Shown: positions 34,536 through 47,208 of the stretch, one piece after another | Layout: every line of letters begins with the position of its first letter | Numbering within the stretch: the stretch's first letter is position 1 | NCBI RefSeq assembly: GCF_019320115.1 | Contig: NC_089581.1 | Location: 93,742,802 to 93,806,801 of the forward strand | Direction of reading: 5' to 3' | Length of the DNA: 64,000 nt | From: Miscanthus floridulus | Taxonomy: Eukaryota > Streptophyta > Magnoliopsida > Poales > Poaceae | The notes under the pieces: model-generated | Seen by the model: only the letters and a program-made list of their open reading frames with translations | What the model was told of the DNA's origin: nothing | Databases searched by the model: none | Position numbers and translations under genes: made by a program

Positions 34536-35890
34536 TTATCTACAACAAAAGTAATGCAAAATACTAAGACAATGTATCCAAGACATAGTAAACAATATTA
34601 AACCTTTAATATAATCTACTCCCACTAAAATCAATATCCCTCTATTGAAACTTAGTGATTCAAGACCCACAACTAACAAGTCTACTAGTGAGCTTTAGCA
34701 TCACCGCTAAAAGACATGGTAGATTGGTAAGCAACTCTTTGCTAATCATATCACATATGACTCTTGTTGTCGGGTAGCATCTCTATGCTTTGGTGCCCAA
34801 CTACTCATGCTCCAAGGTCCCTAACCATTAGGATGACCTTGTCCAAGTAACCAACCCTTCTGCTGTAAGTATTCGATACGAACCTGTCTAGTCAAGGAAA
34901 ACCAGTGGCACCCTAATTTCATAGACCCACCACCAATTGTACAAGACACATGATAGTGCAAGGTTTGGGGAAGCATTTTAACTTAAACATTGCTAAGGGA
35001 TCATTCTACTTCACCATCACATGTAGACAAAAACATTATCGCACGTGAAAGTGGAACATAGTAAGAACGACATTAACACAGATATGACATGGTATAGCCC
35101 AATGTTCCTTTGGGGATCTCCTTCTCCATCAAATTGTTCCTCATGATGATCTCCATCTCCATGATCCATGTATGCCATCCTTCAGTGATGAGTCCACCAA
35201 GACTAGCTATCACTAACGCAAGGCAGTGAAGAAAATTACAGTCACGGATAGGATCATCACAGTTTGGCACGCAGGCCATCACATCAAATTGACAATATCT
35301 TTGTGGCTCTAGCCATATTGTCATACTCATGACATGCAAGCCATGAATTAATTACATACATGCATCACATACACATAAGGGCTATACCAGTCACAAATTC
35401 CTGCAAAACAGAGTTAACCGATTCCAACGTCTAATCTTAAAACATCGAAAACACCATCTTCCTGGCCGTTTTTTGCAAATCTAATTCAGCGAAACTGCCA
35501 ACGGCGGTGAGAATTGGATGTAAATTTTTTTCTCTACAATTTTCATATAGAGTTCATCTCAATCCAAGGTCGTATGCAAAAGTTATGGCTATTTTACTGA
35601 ACAACACTTTTTCTTGCACCCGGCGCCTGGCGCCCGGCAGTAGATCCAATCTATCACCGTTGCGCATCACATGCGCTCAGCACTTGACCTAGGTTCGATT
35701 CGATCAATCTAATTGATCTCCATCTTGCCATGACTGGATTTACATGTATCACTTAGATGGCGGAATTCCGACCAGTACGAGTAGATCGTTACAAGACCAA
35801 CACGGTAAAATCACGAACCATGATCAGAGACTCATCTATAACCGCTCATATCTCCATATGCACTCATCCAAACCTATAACAACACAGTAA
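34536..35890 (-). other. 5' untranslated region of the copia element
   Basis: About 1.35 kb between the 5' primer site and gag, AT-rich with no frame that resembles a protein. The minus-strand 88-codon frame at 35073-35339 has no recognisable domain. Confidence 0.5.
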
Positions 35891-35904
35891 CATCTTTGAT
35901 ACCA
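35891..35904 (-). other. Primer-binding site of the copia element
   Basis: Minus strand TGGTATCAAAGATG, an initiator tRNA-Met-like complement, one base inside the 5' LTR. Confidence 0.85.
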
Positions 35905-35905
35905 C

Positions 35906-37155
35906 TGTAGGGTTATGAGGATGCTACGCTAGCTGAAAAACAAAAATTCAACCTCATAAACCAAGATCTACTGCTAGTTATAGATCACGGGATTACCACT
36001 AGACGCGCAGGTGCAGCAAAAGTGACTCGATGTAGTCGAACGCATCATAGCAGTGTCGTGTAGTTGCAAGGTCGTCCGTACGTCCATCCCCTTTGTGCGG
36101 TTCATCCTTGTGCTCTAGATGCAGAACCTCCGAGGTATCCACACATACAGGGAGGAAGCGTCGTGCCTCCGGACTGCTAGGTCCACGAGGAGCAATAGGT
36201 GCAGGCGTAGGATGAGCAGCGGCGGCTACCAAAAAGGCATGGGATACCTAGCCCCATTGCCCACCCCACTTATTTATAGGCGTCCCTAATGAGCTCCCGA
36301 GTTGGAGGCCCATTAGTAACCCTAAGCCTTGTCTAACTCGGATCCAATCCGAATTAGGCTTCTAGCCCCTTAAGCGTGCGACCCTATGGGTTCACGCACA
36401 CATAGACATGGCCCGAGTACTCCTACTCGGCCATTAGTTGATAGCGGCCTCTAGCAAGGCATGTCAACTCCTATGTGTACACAAAGATCATATCAGACGA
36501 ACTACCACAAAACCACATACTTGTTATTCCCTTGCCTCACGATATTTGGTCCAACTCATAGGTTAACACTTAATGCAAGCACGGCCTTGCATTTATTGAT
36601 CTAATCATTAGAGTGATCTAGTGATATCTCTCTCATATATAGAGAGGGGCAAATTCCATCTTGATTGTCTATGTCTCATAGCATGTTTTTCGACAAACCT
36701 AAAAACCACCTTTATAACTACCCTGTTATGGAGTAGCGTTTGATAGTCCCTGAGTAGGTCATTTCACATCTTGAATACATACAACAATCTCAGGTCTAAG
36801 GACATAACGTACATGACGTGAATAGAGATAATAACAACATCTCACGTTGGGTCAGTCTAGCCCCATGTCATACATGTGCCCACATTATTAGTTTGACATC
36901 TCCATGTCTATGACTTGTGAAGCATAGTCATCAACTAATAATGTGCTCATCCATTATTCATGTGTATCCTCACACGAACTTTGACCAGGGACAACATTAG
37001 AATAACCATACAAGTAAAAGAGTTTCACAAACAATTCACATAATTGCTAATCGATACAGGTTGTCTTTAATGGAAATTCAATGAACTCATAATATATCAT
37101 GGATAGAAGGCAATATAATCATCTCTATGATTATCTCTAGGGCATACTCCCAACA
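35906..37155 (-). repeat. 5' LTR of the copia element (1250 bp)
   Basis: Minus strand TGTTGGGAG... from 37155 to ...CTACA at 35906. TATAAATA on the minus strand at 36278-36271. Compared with the 3' LTR, differences are mostly C/T and G/A, about 5% in the outer 150 bp by eye. Confidence 0.9.
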
Positions 37156-37167
37156 TACAAAACCTCT
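37156..37167 (+). other. 12-bp EPRV remnant between the copia and chromovirus insertions
   Basis: TACAA (copia TSD) followed by AACCTCT, whose last five bases CCTCT form the left TSD of the chromovirus. It aligns with about 60730-60740 of unit A, showing that both elements hit the shared viral module within a few bases of each other. Confidence 0.75.
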
Positions 37168-40100
37168 TGTAACACCCTAGGTGTTAGGCTTGCATAATTG
37201 CACTTGCATCACATGAGCATGAGCATCATCATCTCATTCATAAGCATCATATCATTATGAATATTATCATTTCATGTGTGTCTTTATTTGAACTGCTTGG
37301 TTTATGCTAGCAATTGTGTGTGCTCTTGGGTGGTCTATACAAATGTGTGTCAAATGTCCTCTTAAACCACTTAGCCACACTTAGTTTGTCTTTAGCAACA
37401 ATGTTCATGTTGACCATCGTACCTAATTACACTTCTAAGTAATAGTTGGACTTGTGTTGACCCTAGAGCTCTTATCTTTGACTGTTTAAAAAGTACAACT
37501 TAGAGTGTTTGCATGTCTAAGCAGCCTAAAGCAAAGTTGTAGAAAATTTTATCTGGAACAAACTTTGTTTAGAGGTCAAGTCATGAAAATGTGTGGAACA
37601 GTCTCAAACATGGCCCACAAGTCAGAATTGGGGCTGATTCTACACTTAGAAATTTTCTAAGTCCTAAAGCTGAATTACAGTTTCTTGAGCTGATGTTGGG
37701 AGCGCTGTATCTCACTAACCAAGCTAAATCAGCCCGAGCTCCTATTACAAGAATTGTAGTTCTCATATGGATGACCAACTTTGTCAACTTAACCTAGAGC
37801 TAGATCGGCACCGTTTAAGAGCTAATGATCGTCAAAAACTCGCTGTCAGGCTCCATCATTGTTTCTCTGAATCGCGTCTACAGTGCTTCGGCCGGTCAGT
37901 CATGGCCGACCGAGCTCAGGCCGCGCGCGCCAAGTGGCGGCAGTATGCCGGCGTTGGCCCCGTGGGTCAGGTCATTGCGGACACGACGACGCCACGCGCC
38001 CCTCAGCTCGCCTATTTGCTTCGCCAAGCGCGTCTGGCCTCGTCAGTTCGCGCCGAACCGAGCCGCAGCCGCTCGCCATTGCCGGCCAGGTCTCCGCCGC
38101 CACCTCGCTCTCGCGCCATTGCAAAATCGCGTTGCCCAGCTAGCTCCAAGCTCCGCCGCGACCTCCTCTTGCTCGTCGTCGCCTCCACGCAGCCAGTAAA
38201 TCCCTGGTGAGGCCGCTTTCGGCATTTCCGCGCCGTCGCAACCTCGTCGGAGGTGAGCCCGCCGTGGCCAACCACCACCAGAGCTCCCTCCTTCCTTTCT
38301 CTCCCATCCCTCGTGGTTGTTGCGAGCTCCCGATGCTCACTCCTGGCTTAGGTCAGTCCGCCATGGCCGTAGTTGGCCGGCATACCTTGCGCAGCGCCGC
38401 CGCAAGCACCATTGCCGACGGCGACCTTCTCCTCGGTAGCTAGGAAGCCCGTTTTCTTCTCCCATCGGTGCGAGGCAGTGAGCTGAGCACGTTGGTGCCT
38501 CACCCTTCGCCGGAGGAGCCACCGGCGGCGAACTGCGCCACCGCCGTTCCTCCTCCCCTGTTTTCTCTCACTGGCGCGCGGGGTCCGCTTGTCAGCTGCC
38601 GTGGCTGAGGCGGGAGCCCAGCTGGGCCGCCTGCGCCGCGTCGTGGGCCGCGCCAGTCTCGCTCGCGGGCCGTCGTTCCTCGGGCCGGCCCAACAGCTGT
38701 GGATGTGTTTATTTCTTATTTGTTTTGTTTGTTTTATTTCACAGTTTGGCATATAGATTCAAAAATGTGTATCTCCTAGTATATACATCCAAATGCTATG
38801 GTTCTAATTTTGTTAAGTTCCTGGTCTTGTCTAGTATTTAATAAAAATATTATATGAGCACATGTTTTAGAAAGTCTGGATAAATTAAATAGGATTGTGA
38901 AATGTGTTTTTGGGTACATGCAAACTTGTTTAAATTTTATCTTGAGTTTCTGTGGTCCAAAAATTATGAAATTTTGTGGGTCCTCTATTTTGGTGTAGTA
39001 GAGTCTCTGGTTAAAATTTCAGAGCTAGTGCATATGTAGTTTTTAAGTTATAGAATTTCCTTTTATTAATGGGTGGATCTTGTGTGAATTTTCATAATTT
39101 TTATATAGATCCAGTGAAGGTAAAATTTGGTGAGTAAGGTTCTTATACTAGAATGAGGCTAGGAAAAATGTGAAATCTATTGCTTGACACTTTTCATTAG
39201 GGTTTCCTAATTATGCTAAAAATGGACATACCACTTGTTATTTTAGGTACAGCAAGTTCTGCTTGCTCAATGACTTTGAAAATTTTATGGTAGTCTATGT
39301 GAAGCATGAGATAGCTACTGTAATTTTTGTAGATTTTTATGAATAGTTTTACTATATATTGCTTTAATCACCTAATTAATTAAATAAATTAGAAAAGGGT
39401 AATAAATAATTTATTTAGAAGTTGGCACTATACTTTCTAGTGTTCCTCTGGTGTGTGAAACAAGTTGGTAAACTTTGTTTGGTCAAATTAGGCTTTTGCC
39501 TCATCAGTAAATAATTAAGTTAGTAACCCTGTCAATTCTGGACAGATTCTAGATTTACTGGAATTCAGTTTGGTTAACATAAGAATCATGCTGTGATGTT
39601 TACAAATGAATTGTAGAGGATTTCATGAGCTTTCCAGAATGTCCTCTTGCAAGTCATTTGGATTTATAGAACTCTGGTTATGATTGAGTTAAGTGACTAC
39701 TTGTTGCATATGAAACTTTAACTGTTATTTCAAGTATGTCTTTACTATTCTAAGTTCATGGTACTGTTCCTAGGTGATAGGTCCTTAACTGAAGATGAGC
39801 ATCTTTATCTTAGGTTATGCAAGTTAGGTAAGTTAATCTTGTTCTTTCAGTTAAGTTAGAAATATGCTTAAAGTGATTTGAATAGGGTTAGTCTTACTCG
39901 GTAAACGAGTGTCCAGTAATGCGTTCGTAAACACTCACTACGATCCATTCATACATGGATATACATTCCATCATCATCTTCCATCTCTTGTGCATGCACG
40001 ATTCTTACTATGCATATGCATGCAATAGGTGTTCCGGAGGGAGTCACGCTTCTGGAATTCGAGCCAGTACTTCCGGAGGAGCAGCAGCAAGCTCAGGAGC

Positions 40101-41704
40101 AGGAGGTGCAAGCCCCCGAAGAAGGAGTCAGCGAAGAAGTTCTTGAGTGCCCCGATCACCAACCTTCATCTTTTCTGAAAGGCAAGCCCCGGAGCATTCT
40201 AAGACTCCTATGTTTTCAAAATGGTTACTTTGAGTATCTTTATTTATTGATGCATTAAGTGATAGGAATTGGATGCGAACACTTGTTGCATATATACTTA
40301 TTCCTTGGCCAGTACACGTACCCTGAATCCTATTTAGGTCCAGGAGCGAATCAAAGCTTAGCCATGCTTAGACCGGTAAAAGTCAGGTGATTTCCTGTCA
40401 CCTGCATATTAGAAAAATGTCTGGTCCCGGTTGGCTATAATTGCTATCGTGGAGAATAACCATGTGGTTAATAATGAATTGTGACCGAGCGGGAGGTCAA
40501 TAGAGAAGCAACAAGGCAAGGAGGTCTTGGTTGTGGATCTATCCCCGTCTGTGTCGGTTAAGGACCGATTCGCTGTACGTCCTCATGTCATGTTGAACGC
40601 ATGCCTATCACTTAGTTGGCCGGATAACTCGTTCCGACCGCGAAGCCGAGTAGCTCAACTCAGGCCGGAAGACCGAGAAGTGAAAGTGCGCACCCTGGCG
40701 GTAGTAAGGATGTGCGGGGAGCTATTGGCGTAAGTCCGAGGTGAGATTGACCACCTGGCAGAGTGGACTCCCTGAGGGTGCGGCGCTGCTCGGAGCCGCG
40801 ATTTCTGAGATGTACCAAAGGTGACCTAAGGCTGCCTTCGCGAGGTATGCCTGGGTTTGTGTTAGGAATACCCCTCCAGCTGGATAGGAATCGATTCGAA
40901 TCGCCGTCTCTCCCGGATAGTGAGAACTTGACTGAGCAGCGGCAACGTAGATGCACTTAATTGAACTTGATGGTTAAAGTGATGATGATGATACCACATT
41001 TTACCGGATATGGTTACTAATGTTTGGAGTTAATCAATTGCTTGCTCTAGTACAGGTGCTAATCTAGTTGATAGGTTAATATTGTTAAATTGCTGCTTAC
41101 TCATAAACTTAATTATGCTCTCGTATCACTAAAGCGTTTTTGCAAAATGGTTGTCAAGCTAGATCCACCGATAAAGTCTTGCATAATCCTTGGTGTCATT
41201 TATTTCTGGTTTACGACGGGTAAGTCTAGCTGAGTACCTTCTCGTACTCAGGGTTTATTTCCCCTTGTTGCAGATGACGTGCTATATAACGGCTACTGCA
41301 AGTATTGTCTCCACCCTGCGGGGGATGAAGACTAGATCATGGGCATGATCATCTATGTTTTCTCATCTTACTGCTTTTGCTGGATATGACTATGGTACTG
41401 GCTTGTATTTGAACTAAGTGTGTGTGATGGCGTTAAACTACTTTGCTTCCGCTATTTGTGAACTCGTTTTGTAATAACTATGTGTACTCTGATGTATGTG
41501 GTACTTATGAACTACTTGTGAAATGGATGTAACATGTGGCTTGTTATGTTGAATTACTGTGATCTTGGTTGTATGCAAGTTGGTTTGAAATCCTTCGTGG
41601 TTTCAGTTGACTACCGGGTTTATATGGGTTCAAGTATGACGGTTTGATCACTCCGGTGATTGCTTTTGTACTTGTGCTCTTATAAATTGGTCGGTTCTGT
41701 TACA
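37168..41704 (+). repeat. 5' LTR of the young chromovirus (4537 bp)
   Basis: TGTAACACCCTAGG...TTCTGTTACA. It has AT-rich flanks around a GC-rich block (about 37870-38700). Near the 3' side are two hairpins: CAGGTGA/TCACCTG with a 7-base loop at 40384-40404, and TGAGTAC/GTACTCA with a 6-base loop at 41231-41250. The second sits between a GTAAGT at 41220 and a TTGTTGCAG at 41265-41273. Frames such as 37767-38210 and 40010-40258 lie inside. Confidence 0.95.
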
Positions 41705-41706
41705 GC

Positions 41707-41720
41707 TGGTATCGGAGCTA
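41707..41720 (+). other. Primer-binding site of the young chromovirus
   Basis: TGGTATCGGAGCTA, two bases after the LTR; an initiator tRNA-Met-type complement with two differences from TGGTATCAGAGCCA. Confidence 0.85.
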
Positions 41721-42781
41721 GATTCAACATTAAACATGTCATATGTGTATTTAAAACAAAAGCTTTTGTTTGCAAAAATCAGTTTTGACAAAATTATAGT
41801 TATCATTATATAGGTGATCAAATCTGAAATTTTACCTAAGTGCCAGTTGTCATATCCTCTATGCCCAAATAAGGACTTTCAGGTGGCTTATTTAAGTAAT
41901 AACTTTTGGGGGGTAATTGCTTTCATTTTATTTCGTCGTCCATACGGCGTGCTATTGTATGGATGCCATCCGTTTGGGTGGTAATGTATGGATCAATTGC
42001 CTCTACGCCCAGGTAAAGTGAGTTGGGAGAGCATGACCGTCTAACTGTCGGTCTAGGGGAGAGTTAGTTTTGGTTACCAGAATGTTTACATGTTGCACAC
42101 ATGTACATATGAAGGTACTTAATTGTGGGTGTATCAATCGGGTAGCTTTGGATACCGAAGTATATATATCCGGGGATGTATATATGGAAAGTATCTTAGT
42201 TTACTGCTTTCATTGCATACTTATTTCTTTTGTTGGGATGGGCTGCAATGAAATTTTCTGCAGGTACACTAACAACGCAACGCGTAGCTCGACTAGATAC
42301 GTATATGAGAGAACGTATGTATGCCACCGTCTATGTCGCTAGAATGATAAATTTTCTTAAGATTCGTGAGGACGTACGGAACGTGCATGCATCATGTTTA
42401 CTCATGCCATTACATTTTTGCATCACTCCCTCCCTTATCTAATTATTCCATTATAGTTTCTCATCCTTTAAGGTAATCCTCTCACACCCAAGTTGCCATG
42501 CTACCACTGATGGCCGCACTACCACTACCGCCCTGGAGCAGTCTCGTTATACTTAGATGAAATTTCTGAAACTTGAAGTTGATCAAAAATTTGGCATATG
42601 AGTGGCTGCATCGCATGATGGTGCGGAGTAAAGTTATGGCGATGTTATGAGGATGAATTATTGTGCCTCTGTTTATTGTACGAAATTAAATTCTCCAATA
42701 AGTTCAGTTGGGCATAATTCTACAATCCGTCTGCATTATATCTGACATCGTCCATCATTACTCACAAATGCGCTTCTACAG
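41721..42781 (+). other. 5' untranslated leader of the young chromovirus
   Basis: About 1.06 kb from primer site to gag ATG. Short frames (42070-42342, 42230-42442) have no domain and no counterpart in the older chromovirus. There is no equivalent of the coiled-coil ORF found upstream of gag in the minus-strand chromovirus. Confidence 0.6.
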
Positions 42782-44674
42782 ATGTCGCGCAATCTGCGTT
42801 CAGGCCGTGGTGGGGGTAGTGGCGATGATGATCTTCCACCGCCACCTTCGCCCACACCGTCTGATCTGTTGGCCATGCTCGTGGAAGGTCAGCGTGCGTT
42901 GGGGGATGCCATGCGTACCATGGCCCAGCATCAAGCCCAAGGCCGCAATCAACGTCAGGGACCAGAGCCCAACCAGTTTAGTGATTTCAAGGAATTCCAA
43001 GATACCAAGCCACCCATCTTCAAGGAAGCTGAAGAGCCGCTCCAAGCAGAAGAGTGGCTGAACACGCTTGAGCACAAGTTCCGTTTGCTCAGGGTGACAG
43101 AGCAGATGAAGGCGGAGTATGCTTCGCATCAGCTACAAGGGCCAGCAGGTATATGGTGGCGACATTATCGGTCCACACTACCAGAAAATGCCCAGATCAC
43201 TTGGAATCGATTTCAGGAGGCTTTCAAGAGTCATTATATTCCTCCCGGGTTGATGGCCATCAAGCACAATGAGTTTATGAAGTTGGTGCAGGGCACCAAG
43301 ACACTTACTGAATATCTTCATGCCTTCAACCATCTGGCAAGGTATGCTCCAGAATTTGTTGATTCAGAAGCTAAGAAAATCGCCAGCTTTAAGAGAGGGC
43401 TTAGTCCCAAACTGATGAAGTCCATGGGGAACAACAAAAGTGTCACTTTCAATGAGTTCGTAAGTGATGCTCTTACTCAAGAGAATAACGATAATGTCTA
43501 TGCCGCTTCCAAAAGTCGCAAGAGGATCTTTGAGGCAGGTGTCTCTCAGGCTAGAGCTCCGGTAGCGAAGACTCAGTTTCGCCCACCGACTACAGCCGTT
43601 CGGTATAGGCCGCCACAAACAAAGAACCAGGCAAAGACTGGGTTCAAGAAGGCATTCACTGTACCTCTTCCAAAGGGTACCACAGGACCTGGAAATTCTT
43701 TTGTTCCGCCAGCTAATAGGCCCTGCTGGAATTGTGGCAGGACAGGTCATTGGTCCAAGAATTATCCGTATCCTCAGAAGAACAATCAGAAGCAAGGGAA
43801 TTCTGGTGCTCGTCAAGGACATGTTAACTACACCAACGTGACCGAGATACCCTCAGGAGAGGTAGTCACCGCGGGTAAGTTTCTTGTGAATCACCATCCG
43901 GTAGTTGTTCTATTTGATTCTGGCGCTTCGCATTCATTTATGAGTCCAGCTTTTGCATCAAAATACAATCAGAAGGTAATTACAGTATCCACGGGTAGTT
44001 ATTGCATTAGTGCAGCTGGAAGTAATATTTCGACCAATCAAATAGTGCTGGGGGTAAGGATTGAAATAGAGGGCCGCGTGTTTATGGCCGATGTGGTAGT
44101 CCTACCGGGATTAGGGATAGATGTAATCCTGGGAATGAAGTGGATGAGCGGTCATGGAGTGCTCATCGATACTTCCACTAGGGTCGTTATGTTGAGGGAT
44201 CCTGTTAGCAATGAAGCCTTCCTTGTGCCACTTCCCAGAGAGCTGGAACTCCACAACACTGCTAATGCTATCCAGACCCCGAGAATCGAGGAAGTCCCAG
44301 TAGTGTGTGAATTTCCAGATGTATTTCCTGATGATCTACCTGGTTTACCGCCGGATCGAGATATTGAATTCAAGATCGAGTTAGTACCGGGCACTGCACC
44401 TATTTCTAGAAGGCCTTATAGGATGCCGCCCAATGAGTTAGCAGAGCTTAAAGTTCAGTTGCAAGATCTGTTAGAGAAAGGTCTTATCCGACCTAGTGCT
44501 TCTCCCTGGAGTTGTCCTGCTATATTTGTGAAGAAGAAGGACAAGTCATTGCGCATGTGCGTGGATTATCGTCCACTCAATGCGGTGACCATCAAGAACA
44601 AGTACCCATTGCCCCGCATTGATATTTTGTTTGATCAGTTGTCTAAGGCAAGGTATTCTCTAAAATTGATCTGA
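42782..44674 (+). CDS. Chromovirus gag-PR-RT N-terminus (frameshifted gag-pol, part 1)
   Basis: 630-residue frame starting [11 protein letters not shown] proline-rich N-terminus is followed by the gag/capsid domain at about residues 75-255 ([48 protein letters not shown]), a basic linker, a nucleocapsid knuckle at residues 315-328, the protease with [11 protein letters not shown] (catalytic Asp 379, nt 43916) and [10 protein letters not shown], and the start of RT ([40 protein letters not shown]). The knuckle is CX2CX4HX4Y: its last Cys is Tyr328. The frame ends at TGA 44672 because of an apparent one-base loss near 44655-44665, after which pol continues in the next frame. The ATG at 42782 is the first in frame and fits the family start. 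Confidence 0.9.
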   Translation: MSRNLRSGRGGGSGDDDLPPPPSPTPSDLLAMLVEGQRALGDAMRTMAQHQAQGRNQRQGPEPNQFSDFKEFQDTKPPIFKEAEEPLQAEEWLNTLEHKFRLLRVTEQMKAEYASHQLQGPAGIWWRHYRSTLPENAQITWNRFQEAFKSHYIPPGLMAIKHNEFMKLVQGTKTLTEYLHAFNHLARYAPEFVDSEAKKIASFKRGLSPKLMKSMGNNKSVTFNEFVSDALTQENNDNVYAASKSRKRIFEAGVSQARAPVAKTQFRPPTTAVRYRPPQTKNQAKTGFKKAFTVPLPKGTTGPGNSFVPPANRPCWNCGRTGHWSKNYPYPQKNNQKQGNSGARQGHVNYTNVTEIPSGEVVTAGKFLVNHHPVVVLFDSGASHSFMSPAFASKYNQKVITVSTGSYCISAAGSNISTNQIVLGVRIEIEGRVFMADVVVLPGLGIDVILGMKWMSGHGVLIDTSTRVVMLRDPVSNEAFLVPLPRELELHNTANAIQTPRIEEVPVVCEFPDVFPDDLPGLPPDRDIEFKIELVPGTAPISRRPYRMPPNELAELKVQLQDLLEKGLIRPSASPWSCPAIFVKKKDKSLRMCVDYRPLNAVTIKNKYPLPRIDILFDQLSKARYSLKLI

Positions 44675-47208
44675 GATCTGGTTATCATCAGATAAAGATT
44701 AGACCGGAGGATGTGCCTAAGACCGCTTTCTCCACCAGATACGGGTTGTATGAGTATCTGGTTATGTCTTTCGGCCTGACCAATGCTCCGGCATACTTCG
44801 TATATCTGATGAATTCAGTGTTCATGGAAGAACTGGACAAATTTGTAGTTGTCTTCATCGATGACATCTTGGTCTTTTCTGTAAATGCTGAAGAACATGC
44901 CGAGCATCTGAGAGTTGTTTTATCCAGGCTACGGGAGCATAAGCTTTATGCCAAGTTCAGTAAATGTGAGTTTTGGCTTAAGAAAGTACCTTTCTTAGGT
45001 CATGTGTTGTCCGATGAAGGGATTTCGGTTGATCCGTCTAAGGTGCAAGAAGTCATGAATTGGAAAGCACCAACTTCAGTACATGAGATCAGAAGTTTCC
45101 TTGGTTTGGCTGGGTATTATCGTCGATTCATCCCAGATTTCTCTAAGGTAGCCAAGCCCATGACCAGGTTGCTCCAAAAAGATGTGAAGTTTGTTTGGAC
45201 TCCAGAGTGTGAGACTGCTTTTTGCACTTTGAGGACCTTGTTGACATCAGCTCCTGTGTTGGCACAACCTGACATCGAGAAACCTTTTGATGTGTTTTGT
45301 GATGCATCAGGTACTGGTTTAGGATGTGTCCTTATGCAGGAAGGTCGAGTTATCGCCTATGCCTCACGTCAGCTAAGGAAGCATGAAGCTAATTATCCAA
45401 CTCATGATCTTGAGTTAGCTGCGGTTGTGCATGCTTTGAAGATCTGGAGGCATTACTTGCTCGGTAACGTGTGCCATATTTATACCGATCATAAAAGTCT
45501 CAAGTATATCTTCACTCAACCGGAATTGAACATGAGACAGAGAAGGTGGCTAGAGTTGATTAAAGATTATAACTTAGAAGTTCATTATCATCCAGGTAAA
45601 GCAAATGTTGTTGCCGATGCTTTGAGTAGGAAATCCCACTGTAATTCTCTCTTGGAGGCAGATTATCATTTGACACATCTGTTACATCCTGCTGTGTTGC
45701 ACAGTATTACCCTTAGTTGCTCTCTAGAAAGTAAGATCATTGAGCTTCAGAAAACCGATGTGGGTGTGTTCCACATCAAAAGAAAGATAAAGGAACAAGA
45801 GACAAAGCACTTTCGTATTGATGAGAAGGGTGTTCTATGGTTTAAGGACAGATTAGTAGTACCGAAGGACAAAGAGCTTAGAAACCAAATCTTAGGAGAA
45901 GCTCACTCATCCAAGTTATCTATCCACCCAGGAAGTAGTAAAATGTATCAAGATTTGAAATCTCGCTTTTGGTGGACAAAGATGAAGAAAGAAATCGCAG
46001 CTTATGTTGCAAGGTGTGACAATTGTTGTAGAGTCAAAGCAATTCACATGAAGCCGGCTGGACTTCTCCAACCATTGTCTATACCAGGATGGAAGTGGGA
46101 AGAGATTAGTATGGATTTTATTGTTGGACTTCCCCCTACCCAAAAGAATTTTAATTCCATATGGGTGATTGTGGATCGTTTAACAAAGTCTGCTCATTTC
46201 ATACCAGTTAGGGTTGACTATCGGCCAAGTGACTATGCTGAGCTATATTTTAACCAGATAGTACGTCTCCATGGTGTTCCTAGGACCATTGTATCTGACA
46301 GAGGACCTCAGTTCACCGCTCGTTTTTGGGAACAACTGCATAAGATGATAGGGACCAACTTAGTTAGAAGTTCTGCTTATCATCCCCAAACCTCCGGACA
46401 GACAGAGCGGGTAAATCAAATATTGGAAGACATGTTAAGAGCTTGTGTCATATCATCCAAAGGTTCATGGGATAAGTGGTTACCCTTGGCTGAATTTTCC
46501 TATAATAATAGTTATCAAGAAAGCATCAAGATGGCCCCTTTCGAGGCGTTGTATGGTCGCAAGTGTAGAACTCCTTTAAACTGGGTTGAATCTGGAGAAA
46601 GGAGATACTACGGCATTGATTTTGTCGAAGAAGCTGAACAACAAGTCCGCACTATCCAAAAACATATGAAAGCCGCTCAAGCTAGGCAGAAAAGCTATGC
46701 GGATAAAAGAAGGAAGCCCATTGAGTTTGAAGTGGGTGATCACGTTTATCTGAAGGTATCACCGATGAAAGGTGTGCAGCGATTCGGAGTGAAGAGAAAG
46801 CTTGCACCCAGGTATGTAGGTCCATATCCGATCATAGAGAAGAGTGGGAATGTAGCTTACAAGATAGAGTTACCTTACGAGATGAGAGCTATCTTCAATG
46901 TGTTTCATGTATCTCAATTGAAGAAATGTCTCCGTGTTCCCGAGGAAAGAGTTTCACTTCGAGATGTCAAGTTGAAATCAGATTTATCCTATGAAGAAAG
47001 ACCAGTGCGGGTTATCGACACAAGAGAAAGAGTAACCCGGAATCGTGTGGTCAGGTTCCACAAGGTTATGTGGAGTAATCAGGGTAGTGAGAGCGATGCA
47101 ACGTGGGAGAGGGAAGATTATTTGAAGGATGTATACCCTACCTTTTATTCAAAATGGTACGCTTTTCAAATCTCGGGGCGAGATTTTTATAAGGGGGGAG
47201 GGCTGTAA
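44675..47208 (+). CDS. Chromovirus pol, part 2: RT-RNase H-integrase-chromodomain
   Basis: A continuous frame; its first ATG is 44713 ([20 protein letters not shown], 831 residues), but the RT homology begins a few residues earlier at the frameshift. Domains counted from 44713: RT with FIDD at residues 48-51; RNase H at about 190-312 ([31 protein letters not shown]); integrase zinc region ([10 protein letters not shown] ... CDNCC); DDE core ([33 protein letters not shown]); and an integrase C-terminus. A chromodomain-like tail ([20 protein letters not shown]) could direct insertion to heterochromatin. The last codons lie in the polypurine tract (KGGGL) and the stop TAA lies inside the first bases of the 3' LTR. 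Confidence 0.92.
47190..47203 (+). other. Polypurine tract of the young chromovirus
   Basis: TAAGGGGGGAGGGC immediately before the 3' LTR, overlapping the end of the pol frame. Confidence 0.85.

Larger units (their letters stand above)
29305..37155 (-). mobile_element. Ty1/copia LTR retrotransposon, full-length, decayed
   Basis: 7.85-kb element on the minus strand: 5' LTR 35906-37155, primer site 35904-35891, gag about 34535-33720, pol 33664-30640 (PR-IN-RT-RH order, diagnostic for copia), polypurine tract about 30570-30558, 3' LTR 29305-30557. Flanks are TATAA (29300-29304) and TACAA (37156-37160), a 5-bp duplication with one mismatch. It inserted into the EPRV between the movement and capsid coding regions. 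The LTRs differ by several percent, mostly transitions. The lineage within copia is not assigned. Confidence 0.9.

Noticed and set aside
37767..38210. 147-aa Arg/Ala/Pro-rich frame in the young LTR and its identical copy at 47803-48246
   Set aside because: Identity of the two copies follows from LTR identity, not selection; overlapping frames exist in all phases.
42708..43061. 117-aa plus-strand frame overlapping the chromovirus gag start
   Set aside because: Out-of-frame shadow of the 42782 gag frame, which carries recognisable domains.
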